64,000 nucleotides of DNA from JAKQEM01 sp964391185 (GTDB lineage: Bacteria; Patescibacteriota; Gracilibacteria; Peribacterales; Peribacteraceae). Below the pieces are notes generated by a model. That model was not told where the DNA came from, did no database searches, and saw nothing but the letters and a program-made list of their open reading frames with translations. This document shows positions 1 through 9,306 of this stretch, piece by piece (the first letter of the stretch is position 1; each line of letters starts with the position of its first letter). The DNA is taken from positions 1-64,000 of the forward strand of contig CAYMIX010000006.1 in NCBI GenBank assembly GCA_964391185.1, written 5' to 3'. The position numbers and the translations under genes are program-made.

Positions 1-237
1 CTGCTCCTAGTACGAGAGGACCGGAGCGGACGAACCTCTGGTGTACCTGTTGTCGCGTCAGCGGCATTGCAGGGTAGCTATGTTCGGACGGGATAACCGC
101 TGAAGGCATCTAAGCGGGAAGCCCCTCCTAAGATTGAGATTCCCCATAAGCCCGCTGGAAGACTACCAGCTAGATCGGTCACAGGTGTACGTACAGCAAT
201 GTATTCAGCCGAGTGATACGAACGGGCAATTGAACAT
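1..237 (+). rRNA. rrl: 23S ribosomal RNA, 3' end (partial)
   Basis: The start of the window carries the sarcin-ricin loop (AGTACGAGAGGACCGG, from base 9) and then the conserved domain VI segment with GGTAGCTATGTTCGGA and TGAAGGCATCTAAGCGGGAA. The gene is cut by the left window edge. The 3' end is placed near base 237 by analogy with the usual GATAC-AA end of bacterial 23S and is uncertain by several bases. Confidence 0.95.
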
Positions 238-562
238 TCTTTTTTCTGTCCTGTAATTCTCCGATGAAGAATCTTTGCGATCCTTCGTTTGTACAATTAC
301 ATGGCGTACTGTTCATGCGTCACTGTAGCCAAGAACGAGATGAAGAACGTGAGCTTTAGCTCTGGTTTGCATCTTGATTGAAGGCAAAGCGGGCAAGATA
401 TGCCCATCAGTGATAGAGAATGTTGAATGCGAGAATGTGGAATGTTGCTATGCAACCTTCTACATTCAACATTCGATATTCCACATTCTTTTTGAAGACG
501 TGTCGGCTGATGACTTTGGACCGTTAGGTTCTAAAGTATAAGTATATATATTCGATCGTTGA
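238..562. other. 23S-5S spacer
   Basis: These roughly 325 bases separate 23S and 5S, which is long for this spacer. No tRNA is visible: there is no T-loop GTTCRANNC with a plausible acceptor stem. The only clear structure is the CATTC-word hairpin at 418-488. The short ORF antisense to this stretch (78-296) is a shadow of the rRNA. Confidence 0.6.
418..488. repeat. CATTC-word inverted repeat (family E)
   Basis: GAATGTTGAATG (418-429) pairs with CATTCAACATTC (463-474), and GAATGTGGAAT (433-443) pairs with ATTCCACATTC (478-488). The tip is GTTGC-TAT-GCAAC (444-456). Both arms are built from the same degenerate word, so several pairings are possible. A half-copy with five tandem CATTC words lies after rpmJ at 58475-58500. 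It could be an rRNA processing stem or a dispersed repeat. Confidence 0.7.
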
Positions 563-680
563 GTCTTGGTGCCTCGAGCGGAGGGGTCACACCTGATCCC
601 ATACCGAACTCAGCAGTTAAGCCCTCCAGCGCCGATGGTAGTTGCCTTCTTAGGCTGCAAGAGTAGGCCGGTGCCAAGAC
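563..680 (+). rRNA. rrf: 5S ribosomal RNA
   Basis: The terminal helix GTCTTGGTGCC (563-573) pairs with GGTGCCAAGAC (670-680), 11 bp including two G-U pairs. Inside lie the standard 5S landmarks ACCTGATCCCATACCGAAC and GCCGATGGTAGT. Length is about 118 nt, normal for bacterial 5S. Confidence 0.95.
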
Positions 681-725
681 CCAGCGATTGAATCACTTAA
701 ACATCATCTATTGAGCAATAGCGTC

Positions 726-749
726 CGATCTCCACAAGAGATCGTTTTT
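726..749 (+). terminator. Intrinsic terminator after 5S rRNA
   Basis: CGATCTC (726-732), loop CACAA, GAGATCG (738-744), then TTTTT (745-749). The 7-bp perfect stem with a U-run 45 nt after 5S closes the rRNA operon. Confidence 0.85.
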
Positions 750-757
750 GCGTACCA

Positions 758-787
758 TTGACATAAATATTAAAACGTGTCTATTAT
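758..787 (+). promoter_or_regulatory. Promoter TTGACA-18-TATTAT
   Basis: The -35 TTGACA is at 758-763 and the -10 TATTAT at 782-787, spacer 18. The expected transcription start near 794 gives a leader of about 50 nt for the gene at 845. It is one of the few starts in the window with a normal leader. Confidence 0.75.
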
Positions 788-844
788 CCGTTTGGCTGTT
801 CATTTGCAAACCGTCCAACCTTTTGCAGAAAGTAGAGGTCCAAG

Positions 845-1174
845 ATGATTGGTTCCCCGTACGAAGGTGATGAGGATCCGCGCCCGAGTCTCACGTCTGC
901 TCAGGACACCGAGGGCGTCGACGAGATCTGGGAGGCACACCCTAGAACAAAGGAGTGGCCCACCTGGATCAAGATCATTCTGTGCTTCCTGGTATTGATT
1001 GCCGTGGTTGCAGCATGCGTCCTCGGGGAGTTCTACTTCCCGACGAAGCGCACTGCGGGCTACGAGTTCCGCAAGTTGGGCCCCGTTCCCACCCAAGCCG
1101 AGCGTGAAATGCTCAGGCAGGAGCTCGAAGCGATCGGTCAGAAGCATGGATGGAAGGTGATCGATAAGGAATAG
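845..1174 (+). CDS. Small single-span membrane protein, unknown function
   Basis: 109 residues. A polar acidic N-terminus (1-40) is followed by one strong membrane helix (about 41-65, starting WIKIILCFLVLIAVV) and a charged helical tail of about 40 residues. No family is recognised. The gene has its own consensus promoter, a leader of about 50 nt and an AGAGG ribosome-binding site 8 nt before ATG. This differs from most neighbours, which look leaderless. Codon choice is also more GC-rich (GAG, CTC, AAG) than around it, which may point to a different origin or expression level. An antisense reading frame of 115 codons over the same bases is judged a shadow. Confidence 0.65.
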   Translation: MIGSPYEGDEDPRPSLTSAQDTEGVDEIWEAHPRTKEWPTWIKIILCFLVLIAVVAACVLGEFYFPTKRTAGYEFRKLGPVPTQAEREMLRQELEAIGQKHGWKVIDKE

Positions 1175-1279
1175 GACGTTCCTATTCTCAACCCTCGTAC
1201 AGCTACCCGCGGCAGTCCAATGGATTGTCGCCTTTTTATAACATCTATACTATACGGACGCCTTCATGGCGGCTGTATG

Positions 1280-2923
1280 TTACTGTTGCATCAGTGCATC
1301 GATTTGCGCTTCAAGATCAGCTCTTCCGGAATTCTGCAGTGCCTGGCGCATAGCTGAGATGACAGGCTCCAGAAGGGAAATTACCTGTGAAAGCTGGTTG
1401 CAGTTGGAGCTTGCTGCCATACATGCATTTTTTACAATGTCGTACTGGCGCTGTGCATCGAGGTATCCGTTCAATGCGGAATCGGGAACGGTTACGTTCT
1501 GTTGCTGCATCAGAGAAAACGCGGCTGGGAGCACGTCGAAGATTTTATCCATTTTTGCGAGAACGCCATCTGGCCTGCTTGGTGTTGTTTGGACTGGTGT
1601 ACCTTGGCTCTCCAGGGCAGCAGCAATCATCTGTGCGATTTCAGCTAAGCGGCTGCGCATGACATCGGCTTGCGTGCGAATAGCATCGATACTTTGAGTT
1701 CCATTACTAAAAGCAATTTGAATTTGCTGAAGCCAATCAACCGTTGCCTTCACTTGTTCCGCTGCCTGTGCAGGAAGCACATTTTTGGAAAGTAACAAGT
1801 TCAAGCGTCCGATTGCATCGGTTGCTGGGCTCAAAAGTTCGTTGAGCTGTCTCGCACGCTCTTCATCCGTGAAAAATCTTTCTTCGATTTTACGACGTAC
1901 GTCGATTTCTTCTGGCGAGTTCGCAATGGATGGACCGGAAGAACTTGGATTTACCAATGGTCTGATTGTTTGAAGGTACTGCGTTTGATTGTCACTACAT
2001 TCATCGCGGTCCTTGGTCCATGTTCCATCGGAACGGAAGCAGCCGAGGTTGGTTGTTCCCGAGGTATCTTTGGTTAGTTCCGATAGGTCTTGGATGACAG
2101 GAATGCTTATAGGAGAAGAGCGAGAACCAGACTGACCTCGCGTGCTTTGCACCTCTTCTTGCCAGTTGCCAAACGGCAAACAATTGCCCGTTGTGCAGCG
2201 GATATCGCTACAGGAAAGCTGCACGAAATTCGCAGGGCTCAGACAACTTGTATCATGTGGATCGCAAGCCGATTGCTTCATGACGCAGAGACCGGCATGT
2301 TCCATTCGTACAGAGGACCGTGCCAGTTCACTTTCCCGAAGGGTGCTTTCAGGATTCTGGGTGTTGCTCCATATGTGAGCACTCGAACGTGAAGAAGGCA
2401 TTGTTGTATCAAACCACAGGGACCAGCTTGAAGAGCTGGAGCGCGCTCTAGAGGATTGCACATCTTCATTCCATGCACCTTCTCTGCCCGATCCGCCGGT
2501 AGTTCCACCGCCAGTGTTCGATTCATTGTACTGGAAATCAGTAACGGGAGCATGAGCGGTTTGCCCTACGATCATGCAGGAAGTGCCGGGCCTTGTGCAC
2601 AGGGGGTCGCTGCATCCTACAAATGTGTCTGTTGGCACGCATTCAGTAAGCGCAGGATTCTTGGTAGAAACACGTTCAATACAGATGTTGCAGATATAGC
2701 TCGTGGTAGGATTTACCGAAAAAGAACGTGAGCTAGATTTCTCATACATTGTTGTTGTTGGATTGATCAGATCCGTAGTGGTTTCCGCTGCCAGGCGCGT
2801 GCCTGCAAGCGACGCACCAACCGTTCCGCAGACCACTACAAGGCTGAGGCCAGTGAGAAGGAAGCGGCGAGTGGAGTTTGTATGTGAATGGCGACGCATA
2901 GCTGGATTGGGTGTATTTATCAC
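1280..2923 (-). CDS. Exported Ser-rich, coiled-coil surface protein
   Basis: 547 residues starting at GTG. The basic N-terminus and hydrophobic segment (about residues 20-45, RRFLLTGLSLVVVCGTVGA) form a Sec signal or signal anchor. A low-complexity Ser/Thr/Gly section with scattered Cys pairs follows (about 50-300). The C-terminal half (about 330-547) is helical, Gln/Ala/Leu-rich and probably coiled coil. There is no enzyme motif. Its Ser-rich style resembles the three giant paralogues at 5819-15699, but it lacks their six-Cys repeats and TGPAAL anchor, so attachment, if any, differs. A TAGAAT box ends 5 nt before the GTG. An internal ATG at 2899 is an alternative start that would keep the signal peptide. 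Confidence 0.7.
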   Translation of the reverse strand: MINTPNPAMRRHSHTNSTRRFLLTGLSLVVVCGTVGASLAGTRLAAETTTDLINPTTTMYEKSSSRSFSVNPTTSYICNICIERVSTKNPALTECVPTDTFVGCSDPLCTRPGTSCMIVGQTAHAPVTDFQYNESNTGGGTTGGSGREGAWNEDVQSSRARSSSSSWSLWFDTTMPSSRSSAHIWSNTQNPESTLRESELARSSVRMEHAGLCVMKQSACDPHDTSCLSPANFVQLSCSDIRCTTGNCLPFGNWQEEVQSTRGQSGSRSSPISIPVIQDLSELTKDTSGTTNLGCFRSDGTWTKDRDECSDNQTQYLQTIRPLVNPSSSGPSIANSPEEIDVRRKIEERFFTDEERARQLNELLSPATDAIGRLNLLLSKNVLPAQAAEQVKATVDWLQQIQIAFSNGTQSIDAIRTQADVMRSRLAEIAQMIAAALESQGTPVQTTPSRPDGVLAKMDKIFDVLPAAFSLMQQQNVTVPDSALNGYLDAQRQYDIVKNACMAASSNCNQLSQVISLLEPVISAMRQALQNSGRADLEAQIDALMQQ

Positions 2924-2928
2924 TCTTC

Positions 2929-2934
2929 ATTCTA
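2929..2934 (-). promoter_or_regulatory. -10-like box TAGAAT, leaderless start
   Basis: TAGAAT on the minus strand lies 5 nt before the GTG at 2923. Transcription would start at or next to the start codon. Confidence 0.5.
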
Positions 2935-3100
2935 GCAGAACGTGAGCAGTCCCTTTATTGCTAAATTACTAAATTGTTGCAGGCAGGACATATTTTTATC
3001 GCTAGCGCACAATTTAATATTTTAGCAATAACTATAGATACGCGAGATGGTGCTGGGATCTACCGATAATGCGTGAAAAAAGCTATAATAATAAGATTTT

Positions 3101-4792
3101 ATGCCCGTTTCTGATGTGCCTCGTACATGGCGTCAATTGCGATGGAGCTTACCGTTCCTCGCTGCGCTGTTGCCGATTATTCTGCTGAGCTTTTTTTCGT
3201 ATCAGGTCGCATCGCAATCAGTCCGCGATCAAGTGGAATCTGAAAATATGTATGCGGCAAACAACATTTCGCAGTTGGTAATTCAAGATATTTCTCGTAT
3301 CGCGACGATCGCACATGCGGTCGCGTCTGTTCCTGGTTCACTTGATGCCGTACGTAAGAAAGACGATCTTGCGATGCGCGAACGCCTTCGGGCAGTGGTA
3401 CTCGCATATCCGCAGATCGATCGTGTATTCCTGACAGACCCTGATGGCTTACTCTGGACGGACTATCCGCAATCGCTCGATGCATTTGGCAAAAGCCAAG
3501 CGGATGCCGATTGGTATCAGGGTGTATCAGATCGATGGAAACCATATATTTCGAATGTCTATCTCCGATCACACGATCCAACGTCAGCAGTGATAGCCAT
3601 TGCAACGCCTGTCATTGATAATACGCAAGAGGTGATTGGCGCCTTAGTCTTTGAATACAAAACAGAACAGATTCGCCGTTGGCTTGGAGGAATTCAGATA
3701 GGGGACAGTGGTCATCTATTTATCGTTGATCAAAAGGGAGTGACCGTTGCGCATCCAGATGTATCACCAGCGATGAGTGTGGATACGACATTCGCCAATG
3801 TCGGGCCTATCATGCGTGCGCGTGATGGCAGTAACTTCCTGACAGAGGAATACGATGATCCCTTGGTCCAGAGGCGTATGATCGCCAGCTTTCAGCCATT
3901 AAGCATTGGAACAAACACATGGGTAGTGGTGGCCGAGCAGCCGATAGATGAAGCATTTGCAGTACTCAATAACGTGCGTCGTAATATCAGCCTTGCTGGT
4001 GGCGTCCTTACACTCATTACTATTGGAATGGTTGTGGCATTGGGCATCACTGCCCGACGCAATGAACGATTGAACAGCGCGCTTGCGGAGAAAAACCAAA
4101 CACTCCAAGATATTACGTCATTCGTATCGCATCAGCTTCGCGCACCGGTGACGGCGATGCGTTGGACGATCGAAGGTATGATGGATGGCGATAACGGCCC
4201 GGTAGGGGAGGATTTGAAGAAAGCCCTGATTGATCTGCAAAACGTCGCTATCCAGAATGGTAAACTGATCGATGATATTTTGAACGTGTCTCGCATCGAT
4301 CGTGGTGTGATTGAAGTGCAAACCGAACCGGTCTCGCTCAAAGATATTGCAGAACGTGCATTGCGTGATTACCGCGTAGCTCTGGAAAAAGCAGGCTTGT
4401 CACTTACTCTCGAAGGGGTCGACAAGCCGATTATGGTGCAGGCTGACAAAGAGAAAATGGCGGAATCAGTCACGAATGCGATCAGCAATGCCATTAAGCA
4501 TACGAAGCAGGGTGGAATTACGCTCAAACTTCGCTCCGATTCGTCGTATGGATATATCGACGTGATTGATACTGGCGAAGGCATGCCGCCGGAAGTTGTG
4601 CAGAACCTATTTAGTCGTACGGGTATTAAAGGTAAAAATACCGATTCATCTAAGAGTACGGGCCTTGGGCTGTTTATTGCTCGCAACTTTATGCGATTAC
4701 AGAATGGTGATATCGAGGTTTCTGCGGTCCTTGGAAAGGGTTCTACGTTCAGCTATAAAATACCTCTAGCTGCAGCCACTACTGCTAAATAA
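3101..4792 (+). CDS. Membrane sensor histidine kinase with dCache domain
   Basis: 563 residues. TM1 (about 15-35) and TM2 (about 297-317) bracket an extracellular double-Cache sensor, with the typical segment GDSGHLFIVDQKG at 201-213. HisKA follows, with phospho-acceptor His344 in SFVSHQLRAPV, then HATPase_c with N box NAISNAIKH, G1 DTGEGMP and G2 GLGLFIARNF. It should autophosphorylate in response to a small extracellular ligand. No response regulator is adjacent, so it is an orphan kinase; a receiver-domain fragment at the far right edge of the window is unrelated by position. A TATAAT at 3084-3089 lies 11 nt upstream of ATG, giving at most a leader of a few bases. Confidence 0.93.
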   Translation: MPVSDVPRTWRQLRWSLPFLAALLPIILLSFFSYQVASQSVRDQVESENMYAANNISQLVIQDISRIATIAHAVASVPGSLDAVRKKDDLAMRERLRAVVLAYPQIDRVFLTDPDGLLWTDYPQSLDAFGKSQADADWYQGVSDRWKPYISNVYLRSHDPTSAVIAIATPVIDNTQEVIGALVFEYKTEQIRRWLGGIQIGDSGHLFIVDQKGVTVAHPDVSPAMSVDTTFANVGPIMRARDGSNFLTEEYDDPLVQRRMIASFQPLSIGTNTWVVVAEQPIDEAFAVLNNVRRNISLAGGVLTLITIGMVVALGITARRNERLNSALAEKNQTLQDITSFVSHQLRAPVTAMRWTIEGMMDGDNGPVGEDLKKALIDLQNVAIQNGKLIDDILNVSRIDRGVIEVQTEPVSLKDIAERALRDYRVALEKAGLSLTLEGVDKPIMVQADKEKMAESVTNAISNAIKHTKQGGITLKLRSDSSYGYIDVIDTGEGMPPEVVQNLFSRTGIKGKNTDSSKSTGLGLFIARNFMRLQNGDIEVSAVLGKGSTFSYKIPLAAATTAK

Positions 4793-4873
4793 TTGTTATA
4801 TTGTTTTATTGCTCGCAAGCGATAAACCATTTCTTGGCATGTAACAGTACAACAATACAACAATACAGCAATT
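4791..4873. repeat. Inverted repeat, family F (ATTGTTA words)
   Basis: Left arm 4791-4811 overlaps the stop codon of the kinase. Right arm 4853-4873 matches it in 18 of 21 positions when inverted. The core CTCGCAAGCGA and TTCTTGGCATG recurs in a second copy after rpsI (62564-62637). No T-run follows, so it is not a standard terminator. Confidence 0.7.
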
Positions 4874-4908
4874 ACCGTCGTTTCAGAGAAGTGCTATAAT
4901 ATGATCGA

Positions 4909-4914
4909 TATAAA
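4909..4914 (+). promoter_or_regulatory. -10-like box TATAAA, leaderless start
   Basis: TATAAA ends 9 nt before the ATG at 4924. A second candidate, TATAAT at 4895-4900, would give a leader of about 16 nt. Confidence 0.5.
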
Positions 4915-4923
4915 CCTTTTACT

Positions 4924-5676
4924 ATGCGTCGCTTCGCTCTTGGAATTCCACTTCTTGCATTGAGTGCAATTATTGTGCCGAGCATACAGGCATTCTTCGA
5001 TGAACTCGAAGAGCTGAAGCAAGAATTGGTGACATGGGAGACGACACATGCAGCGGATTTCAGCGATCTCATCAATACATTGGATGATATTTCTACTGTA
5101 AGCTTTTCTGACGTGACCGATAACGATTGGTTTAGTCCGTATGTTGCGTCAGTCAGTGATTGGGGCATTGTTTCCGGATATCGCGATGCTGCTGGTGCGC
5201 CAACAGGACGCTTTGGTCCGGCGAATCCTGTCACTGTTGCGGAACTTTTGAAGATGGCGTTGGAAGCGGCACAGACGGACAAAACACAGTGCGGACTCGT
5301 GCCTCCATCTCACAACCAAGCCATCGGTCATTGGGCGGCAGAATATGTTTCCTGTGGCGAAGCGATGAACATGCGTTTATTGAAAGATATCAATGCAGAT
5401 GTAAATCGCCCGGCTACGCGTGCAGAAGTGCTGGCTGTTATTCACGATGCATTTGGGGACAATGTTCCGCCCATTTTCTCGAATTTCCGCGATACTATTG
5501 GCAATACATACGAAGCGGATATTGCGTATGCCTACACACGCGGGGTTGTTTCCGGTGATAAAGATAGTTTAGGAATCGAAACAGGAACATTCCGCCCGAA
5601 CGATCCGATTAATCGCGCGGAAGTAGCGAAGATTATTTATGAACGGTTGAAGGTGGATGTGAAAACCGGAGAGTAA
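4924..5676 (+). CDS. S-layer homology (SLH) domain protein
   Basis: 250 residues. A signal peptide (about 1-22, MRRFALGIPLLALSAIIVPS) leads to a short acidic helical segment and then three SLH units: about 60-115 (FSDVTDNDWF..YVASVSDWGIVSGY), about 130-180 (IGHWAAEYVSCGEAMNMRLL) and about 185-245 (FSNFRDTI..GTFRPNDPINRAEVAKII). SLH triplets bind pyruvylated cell-wall polymers in other bacteria. With nothing else in the protein it may act as a cell-wall anchor or S-layer component. The same domain recurs in the SLH-CAP protein at 51989-53092. Confidence 0.85.
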   Translation: MRRFALGIPLLALSAIIVPSIQAFFDELEELKQELVTWETTHAADFSDLINTLDDISTVSFSDVTDNDWFSPYVASVSDWGIVSGYRDAAGAPTGRFGPANPVTVAELLKMALEAAQTDKTQCGLVPPSHNQAIGHWAAEYVSCGEAMNMRLLKDINADVNRPATRAEVLAVIHDAFGDNVPPIFSNFRDTIGNTYEADIAYAYTRGVVSGDKDSLGIETGTFRPNDPINRAEVAKIIYERLKVDVKTGE

Positions 5677-5697
5677 TGATCGATGTATAGCAGTAAG

Positions 5698-5748
5698 GAA
5701 GTATGGAGGTATGGTGATTTTCTCCTTACTTTCGTACCACCATACTTC
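5698..5748. repeat. Inverted repeat, family G (upstream of first giant paralogue)
   Basis: GAAGTATGGAGGTA (5698-5711) pairs with TACCACCATACTTC (5735-5748), 13 of 14. Further copies of the same block follow each giant paralogue (9177, 12287, 15685). Confidence 0.75.
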
Positions 5749-5806
5749 TTGACATAGCGTCAACACACGCTTGCATCGCGTCGTGTTGAAACAGCGCGAT
5801 GTTTGA

Positions 5807-5812
5807 TAGAGT
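5807..5812 (+). promoter_or_regulatory. -10-like box TAGAGT, leaderless start
   Basis: TTGATAGAGT is followed by 6 nt and the GTG at 5819. The equivalent position before the second paralogue reads TTGATACAGT, also 6 nt before GTG. Confidence 0.55.
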
Positions 5813-5818
5813 ACTTCG

Positions 5819-8800
5819 GTGCTCCCACGCCGCTTCGTCATTGCGGGAATTCTGGTGCTCCTTGTTGGAGTGATTTCCAGCGCGGGTTTTTACTATGTTC
5901 AGAACAAATCAGCGTATCGTGCGCAGTCGTTCTCAGATTATAGTGAGTGCTTGCAAGGAAAGAGCGCAAATGAAGAATGCTGCTATAGTTACAGCCAGTA
6001 TCAGCGCTTACCGAGATGTACATTGAATGGTGTTGCTGTGGATATGAGTGCTTTGGGAACCAGCCCGTCAGGTAACTATGGTACTGAAGGTAAATCGTGC
6101 GGATTCCTTGATGCATATCCATGCTGTGCAAGCAGTGCAATGATGAAAGTTGAAGGGCCTAATGACAGCATGGGTTTTGCTTCTTGCCAATACCAATACT
6201 CTGGGTATAGCTCTGCCTTGAAGTGCATAAAGGGGTCCTCTGAGCTTAATCCGTATGGAGGAGGTGGAGCTGGTGACAATGGTATTTGTTTGTCTGAGTG
6301 CCAGGCTTCTTTTGCGGGAGTTCCAGGCGCAACACCGAAATGTAAATATGCAGATGGCACGCCGCTGACCAATTACCCATCGCCGGGACTCGGTGAGCGT
6401 TGCAAGCTCGAACAGATGCCATGCTGCCCCACCGCTCAAGGCCCCACTATTATTGCAGGTGGAGGCGGCCCGAATATGCTCACATGCCAAAATTATTATA
6501 TTTGCGATTTGATAACGAACCGTTGCAAAGATCCCAATGGAATGTGCGGAAACGGCGAAAGAGAAAGTGCCGAGATGTGCGATTTGGGAACGGGAAATTT
6601 TTTTACGGGCGATTCATATTCATCGCAGGAATACACGGTGCCGCCGCAAAATCTGAGAGCGAATTGCACGGGGATGTGTATGCAGCGATGTGCAAACGGC
6701 ACATGCGATGCCTATGAGTGCTCCACCGACACCGATCCTCAGTCACTGTATTGCAGCAGTGATTGTTCAACATACGGGCAGTGTGGTGACGGCTGCGATA
6801 ATGACACCGATCAATTTAGAAATCTGAAAGACCCGGGTTGTTACATTTGGGATCCTGTGTACGTGAAAGGTGGCGGGAAAGACCCTCATCCTACACAACG
6901 AACCATTGGCGGAGACGAAAGTCAGGATTGTCCTCAACCTGTTTCGATTCCATTCGAAGGGCCGGTAGGCCACGAGGCATCGCGCGCAAATAGTAGCAAT
7001 ATGTGCAAGCCAGTATTTAACTATGGTTTATGCTCCCCTCCTGGAGGACCTGGCACACAATCATCAGAGCCGTATGCAGGAAATGGCGATGTCGTTTTGT
7101 GGCCAAGTATCGAAACGTGTTGCCGTGAGCAGGCGAACTGGGTTGTTACCTATTTCTGTGACAACTCTCACGATCCAGCGAAATCGAAGGAAATGTCGTG
7201 GAATCGGAAGATGAACCCTCTGTGTGGCGAAGATGTAAAAGAGGCGATTCGCGAGGAGTTTGTCGCGATCTGCGCCTGTGAAAACGGCGGGCTCACCACG
7301 ACGGGATCTCCAAAGGTAAAAGCGATCGAAATATTGCGTACATGTGCAGAGCAACAGTGTCCTGATGAATGCAGGAACGGTGGAGCGAACTGGAAAGAAT
7401 GTGGAGCATGTATGGGGGCCGGAGGATCAGAATATTTCGATGGTACGAAGGCAAATGCATGTCGTACCCAAGCCATCTTGGCGTGCGGTACTCCTGCAGG
7501 TTCCAGTGCATCCGCTATTTCTTCATCGGCTGTAAGCACATCGGTCAGCAGTACATCTTCCTCATCGTCATCAAGTTCCATCAGATGCGGGAATACTATC
7601 GTCGAAGCCGGTGAAGCGTGCGACGCCGGACCGGCGAACATTCCGAGTGATGTTGCAAACTTGCCGATGAATGTGATTTATCTCATCCGCAATAATGGCA
7701 GTGCTTCTCATGAAGGAAAGACGTACAACAATACCCATCTTGCTTTACTCAAGGGGTCAAGCTGCATGAGCGATTGCACTATTGCTCAATGCAGCGATAC
7801 AACTGATAACGAACCAGATACGAGGAACAATCAGAATGACGTCGGATGTCATTTCCCAGTCGTACAAACAACCGTCGGAGCCCCTTATGATTGCACTACG
7901 CTGACAACAGACTATCTCCCCGGCCGCAACAGTGAACTCGATCTCTGCCAAGAAAATCCTACGTCATCATCCACATCTCGTTCATCGAGCTCATCTTCAT
8001 CGAGAAGTACGGTCCATGAATCTTCACGATCGACTCATTCAGCAAGCTCTACTGCAACGAGCACGCCACGATCTTCCTCCGTGATATCATCCACCACAAG
8101 CTTCCAATCCACTGCTTCCCAGAGGAGTGGAATATCTTCTTCCTCTGGACCACCATCGACATCTCGTTCTTCAACGACTTCTACATTGAACTCTTCCTCA
8201 GTCACCGTAGGCTCCTCGACATCGAGATCTTCCAGTAGTCATACGTCGAGCGTCCTACAAAACTCTTCATCCTCCAGGAACACCGTCCAATCTTCTGCGT
8301 CAAACAGAAGTACCGCGCAGGAATCATCACGATCTGGAGGGATATCCACAGGTAGCCTTGGCTCTGCAAGCTCGTCTTTCTCGATAAAGATACTTGTTAT
8401 TCGGGAAATTTTGCCTGCGTGCGGAGGCGATGAATGCTCCCTCGGTGGCACACGATTTTGTGGACTCACCGATCAAACCTGTCAGCAGGTCAGTGATCTT
8501 CCCTGCATCCGTTGCATGGGTGGAGCGTCATCAGAGGACTCACTGAGATGCTCCGGTGAGGAATGCACAATGGGAGGTTCAGCATTCTGTTCTCTCACTG
8601 GTCAGACCTGCATCAATGATGCAGCTACGGAACAATGTTTCCGATGCGTCAGTGCTTCTTCAGCGAGTGCACGTCAAGAATTCTCTTCCTCCATCCAGCC
8701 TTCCTCCCGCCCCATCATCGAAATCGCCCATCTCCCGACCTTCTGCGGCAATGGCATCACAGAATCTGGTGAGCAATGTGACAATGGCAACGATAACGGC

Positions 8801-9184
8801 AACAATCCCAACGCATGCCGCACCAACTGCACTCTCTCTCGCTGTGGCGATGGCATCATTGATATTCCACTGGAAGCCTGTGATGATGGAAACATGCGCA
8901 GTAACGATGGCTGCTCACACACCTGTCAGCTTGAACGCACCGCAACAGAAACACTTCCTGCTCAGGTGATAGAGCTTCCTCAGCAGCGTATCCAACAGCC
9001 AACACCCGTGGATGTTGCCTACCAACAACCCTCCTTCGCTGAAGCGACGAACAGAAGAACAGATACTATCGTTCAACACGCAGCACCCCCATCTCATCCT
9101 GATACAGGCCCTGCTGCACTCGCCGTGATGATCAGTGGAGCGGCTGCGGGGTATGCATGGATGAAACGAAGAGTAGGGAAGTAA
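5819..9184 (+). CDS. Giant Cys/Ser-rich anchored surface protein, paralogue 1
   Basis: 1121 residues, GTG start. The N-terminal hydrophobic segment (about 5-27) is a signal or anchor. A Cys-rich body (30-560) includes a C..GCDNDTD..DPGC calcium-loop-like unit. Ser-rich stalks lie at about 560-585 and 720-860. Two copies of a six-Cys motif sit at about 867-898 and 911-943 (C-x4-C-x7-C-x6-C-x7/8-C-x2-C). DUF4215/Myxococcus Cys-rich repeats (CGNGITESGEQCDNGND, CGDGIIDIPLEACDDGN) occupy about 977-1040. The conserved LPAQVIEL precedes a C-terminal DTGPAAL, a membrane helix and KRR. The layout suggests a disulfide-rich head on a Ser stalk, fixed to the envelope by a sortase-like or TM anchor. It lacks the Gly/Thr-rich tract of paralogues 2 and 3. 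Ligand unknown. Confidence 0.85.
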   Translation: MLPRRFVIAGILVLLVGVISSAGFYYVQNKSAYRAQSFSDYSECLQGKSANEECCYSYSQYQRLPRCTLNGVAVDMSALGTSPSGNYGTEGKSCGFLDAYPCCASSAMMKVEGPNDSMGFASCQYQYSGYSSALKCIKGSSELNPYGGGGAGDNGICLSECQASFAGVPGATPKCKYADGTPLTNYPSPGLGERCKLEQMPCCPTAQGPTIIAGGGGPNMLTCQNYYICDLITNRCKDPNGMCGNGERESAEMCDLGTGNFFTGDSYSSQEYTVPPQNLRANCTGMCMQRCANGTCDAYECSTDTDPQSLYCSSDCSTYGQCGDGCDNDTDQFRNLKDPGCYIWDPVYVKGGGKDPHPTQRTIGGDESQDCPQPVSIPFEGPVGHEASRANSSNMCKPVFNYGLCSPPGGPGTQSSEPYAGNGDVVLWPSIETCCREQANWVVTYFCDNSHDPAKSKEMSWNRKMNPLCGEDVKEAIREEFVAICACENGGLTTTGSPKVKAIEILRTCAEQQCPDECRNGGANWKECGACMGAGGSEYFDGTKANACRTQAILACGTPAGSSASAISSSAVSTSVSSTSSSSSSSSIRCGNTIVEAGEACDAGPANIPSDVANLPMNVIYLIRNNGSASHEGKTYNNTHLALLKGSSCMSDCTIAQCSDTTDNEPDTRNNQNDVGCHFPVVQTTVGAPYDCTTLTTDYLPGRNSELDLCQENPTSSSTSRSSSSSSSRSTVHESSRSTHSASSTATSTPRSSSVISSTTSFQSTASQRSGISSSSGPPSTSRSSTTSTLNSSSVTVGSSTSRSSSSHTSSVLQNSSSSRNTVQSSASNRSTAQESSRSGGISTGSLGSASSSFSIKILVIREILPACGGDECSLGGTRFCGLTDQTCQQVSDLPCIRCMGGASSEDSLRCSGEECTMGGSAFCSLTGQTCINDAATEQCFRCVSASSASARQEFSSSIQPSSRPIIEIAHLPTFCGNGITESGEQCDNGNDNGNNPNACRTNCTLSRCGDGIIDIPLEACDDGNMRSNDGCSHTCQLERTATETLPAQVIELPQQRIQQPTPVDVAYQQPSFAEATNRRTDTIVQHAAPPSHPDTGPAALAVMISGAAAGYAWMKRRVGK

Positions 9185-9221
9185 GGAGGTATGGATGTAC
9201 AGCAGGCTCCTCCTTACTTCC
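9177..9221. repeat. Family G hairpin after paralogue 1
   Basis: GGAAGTAAGGAGG (9177-9189, overlapping the stop codon) pairs perfectly with CCTCCTTACTTCC (9209-9221), 13 bp. No T-run follows. The block through about 9270 is nearly identical to the one after paralogue 2. Confidence 0.8.
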
Positions 9222-9294
9222 GTACCACCATACTTCTTGATAGTGCGTCAACACACGCTTGCACTGCGTTGTGTTGGAACAAGGTGATGTTTGA

Positions 9295-9300
9295 TACAGT
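9295..9300 (+). promoter_or_regulatory. -10-like box TACAGT, leaderless start
   Basis: TTGATACAGT ends 6 nt before the GTG at 9307. Confidence 0.55.
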
Positions 9301-9306
9301 ACGCGA

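Noticed and set aside
238..562. A tRNA in the 23S-5S spacer
   Set aside because: No T-loop consensus with a matching acceptor stem was found by eye.
800..1147. Antisense ORF of 115 codons over the small membrane protein
   Set aside because: No start context or hydrophobic pattern; the plus-strand frame has a promoter, Shine-Dalgarno site and a clear membrane helix.
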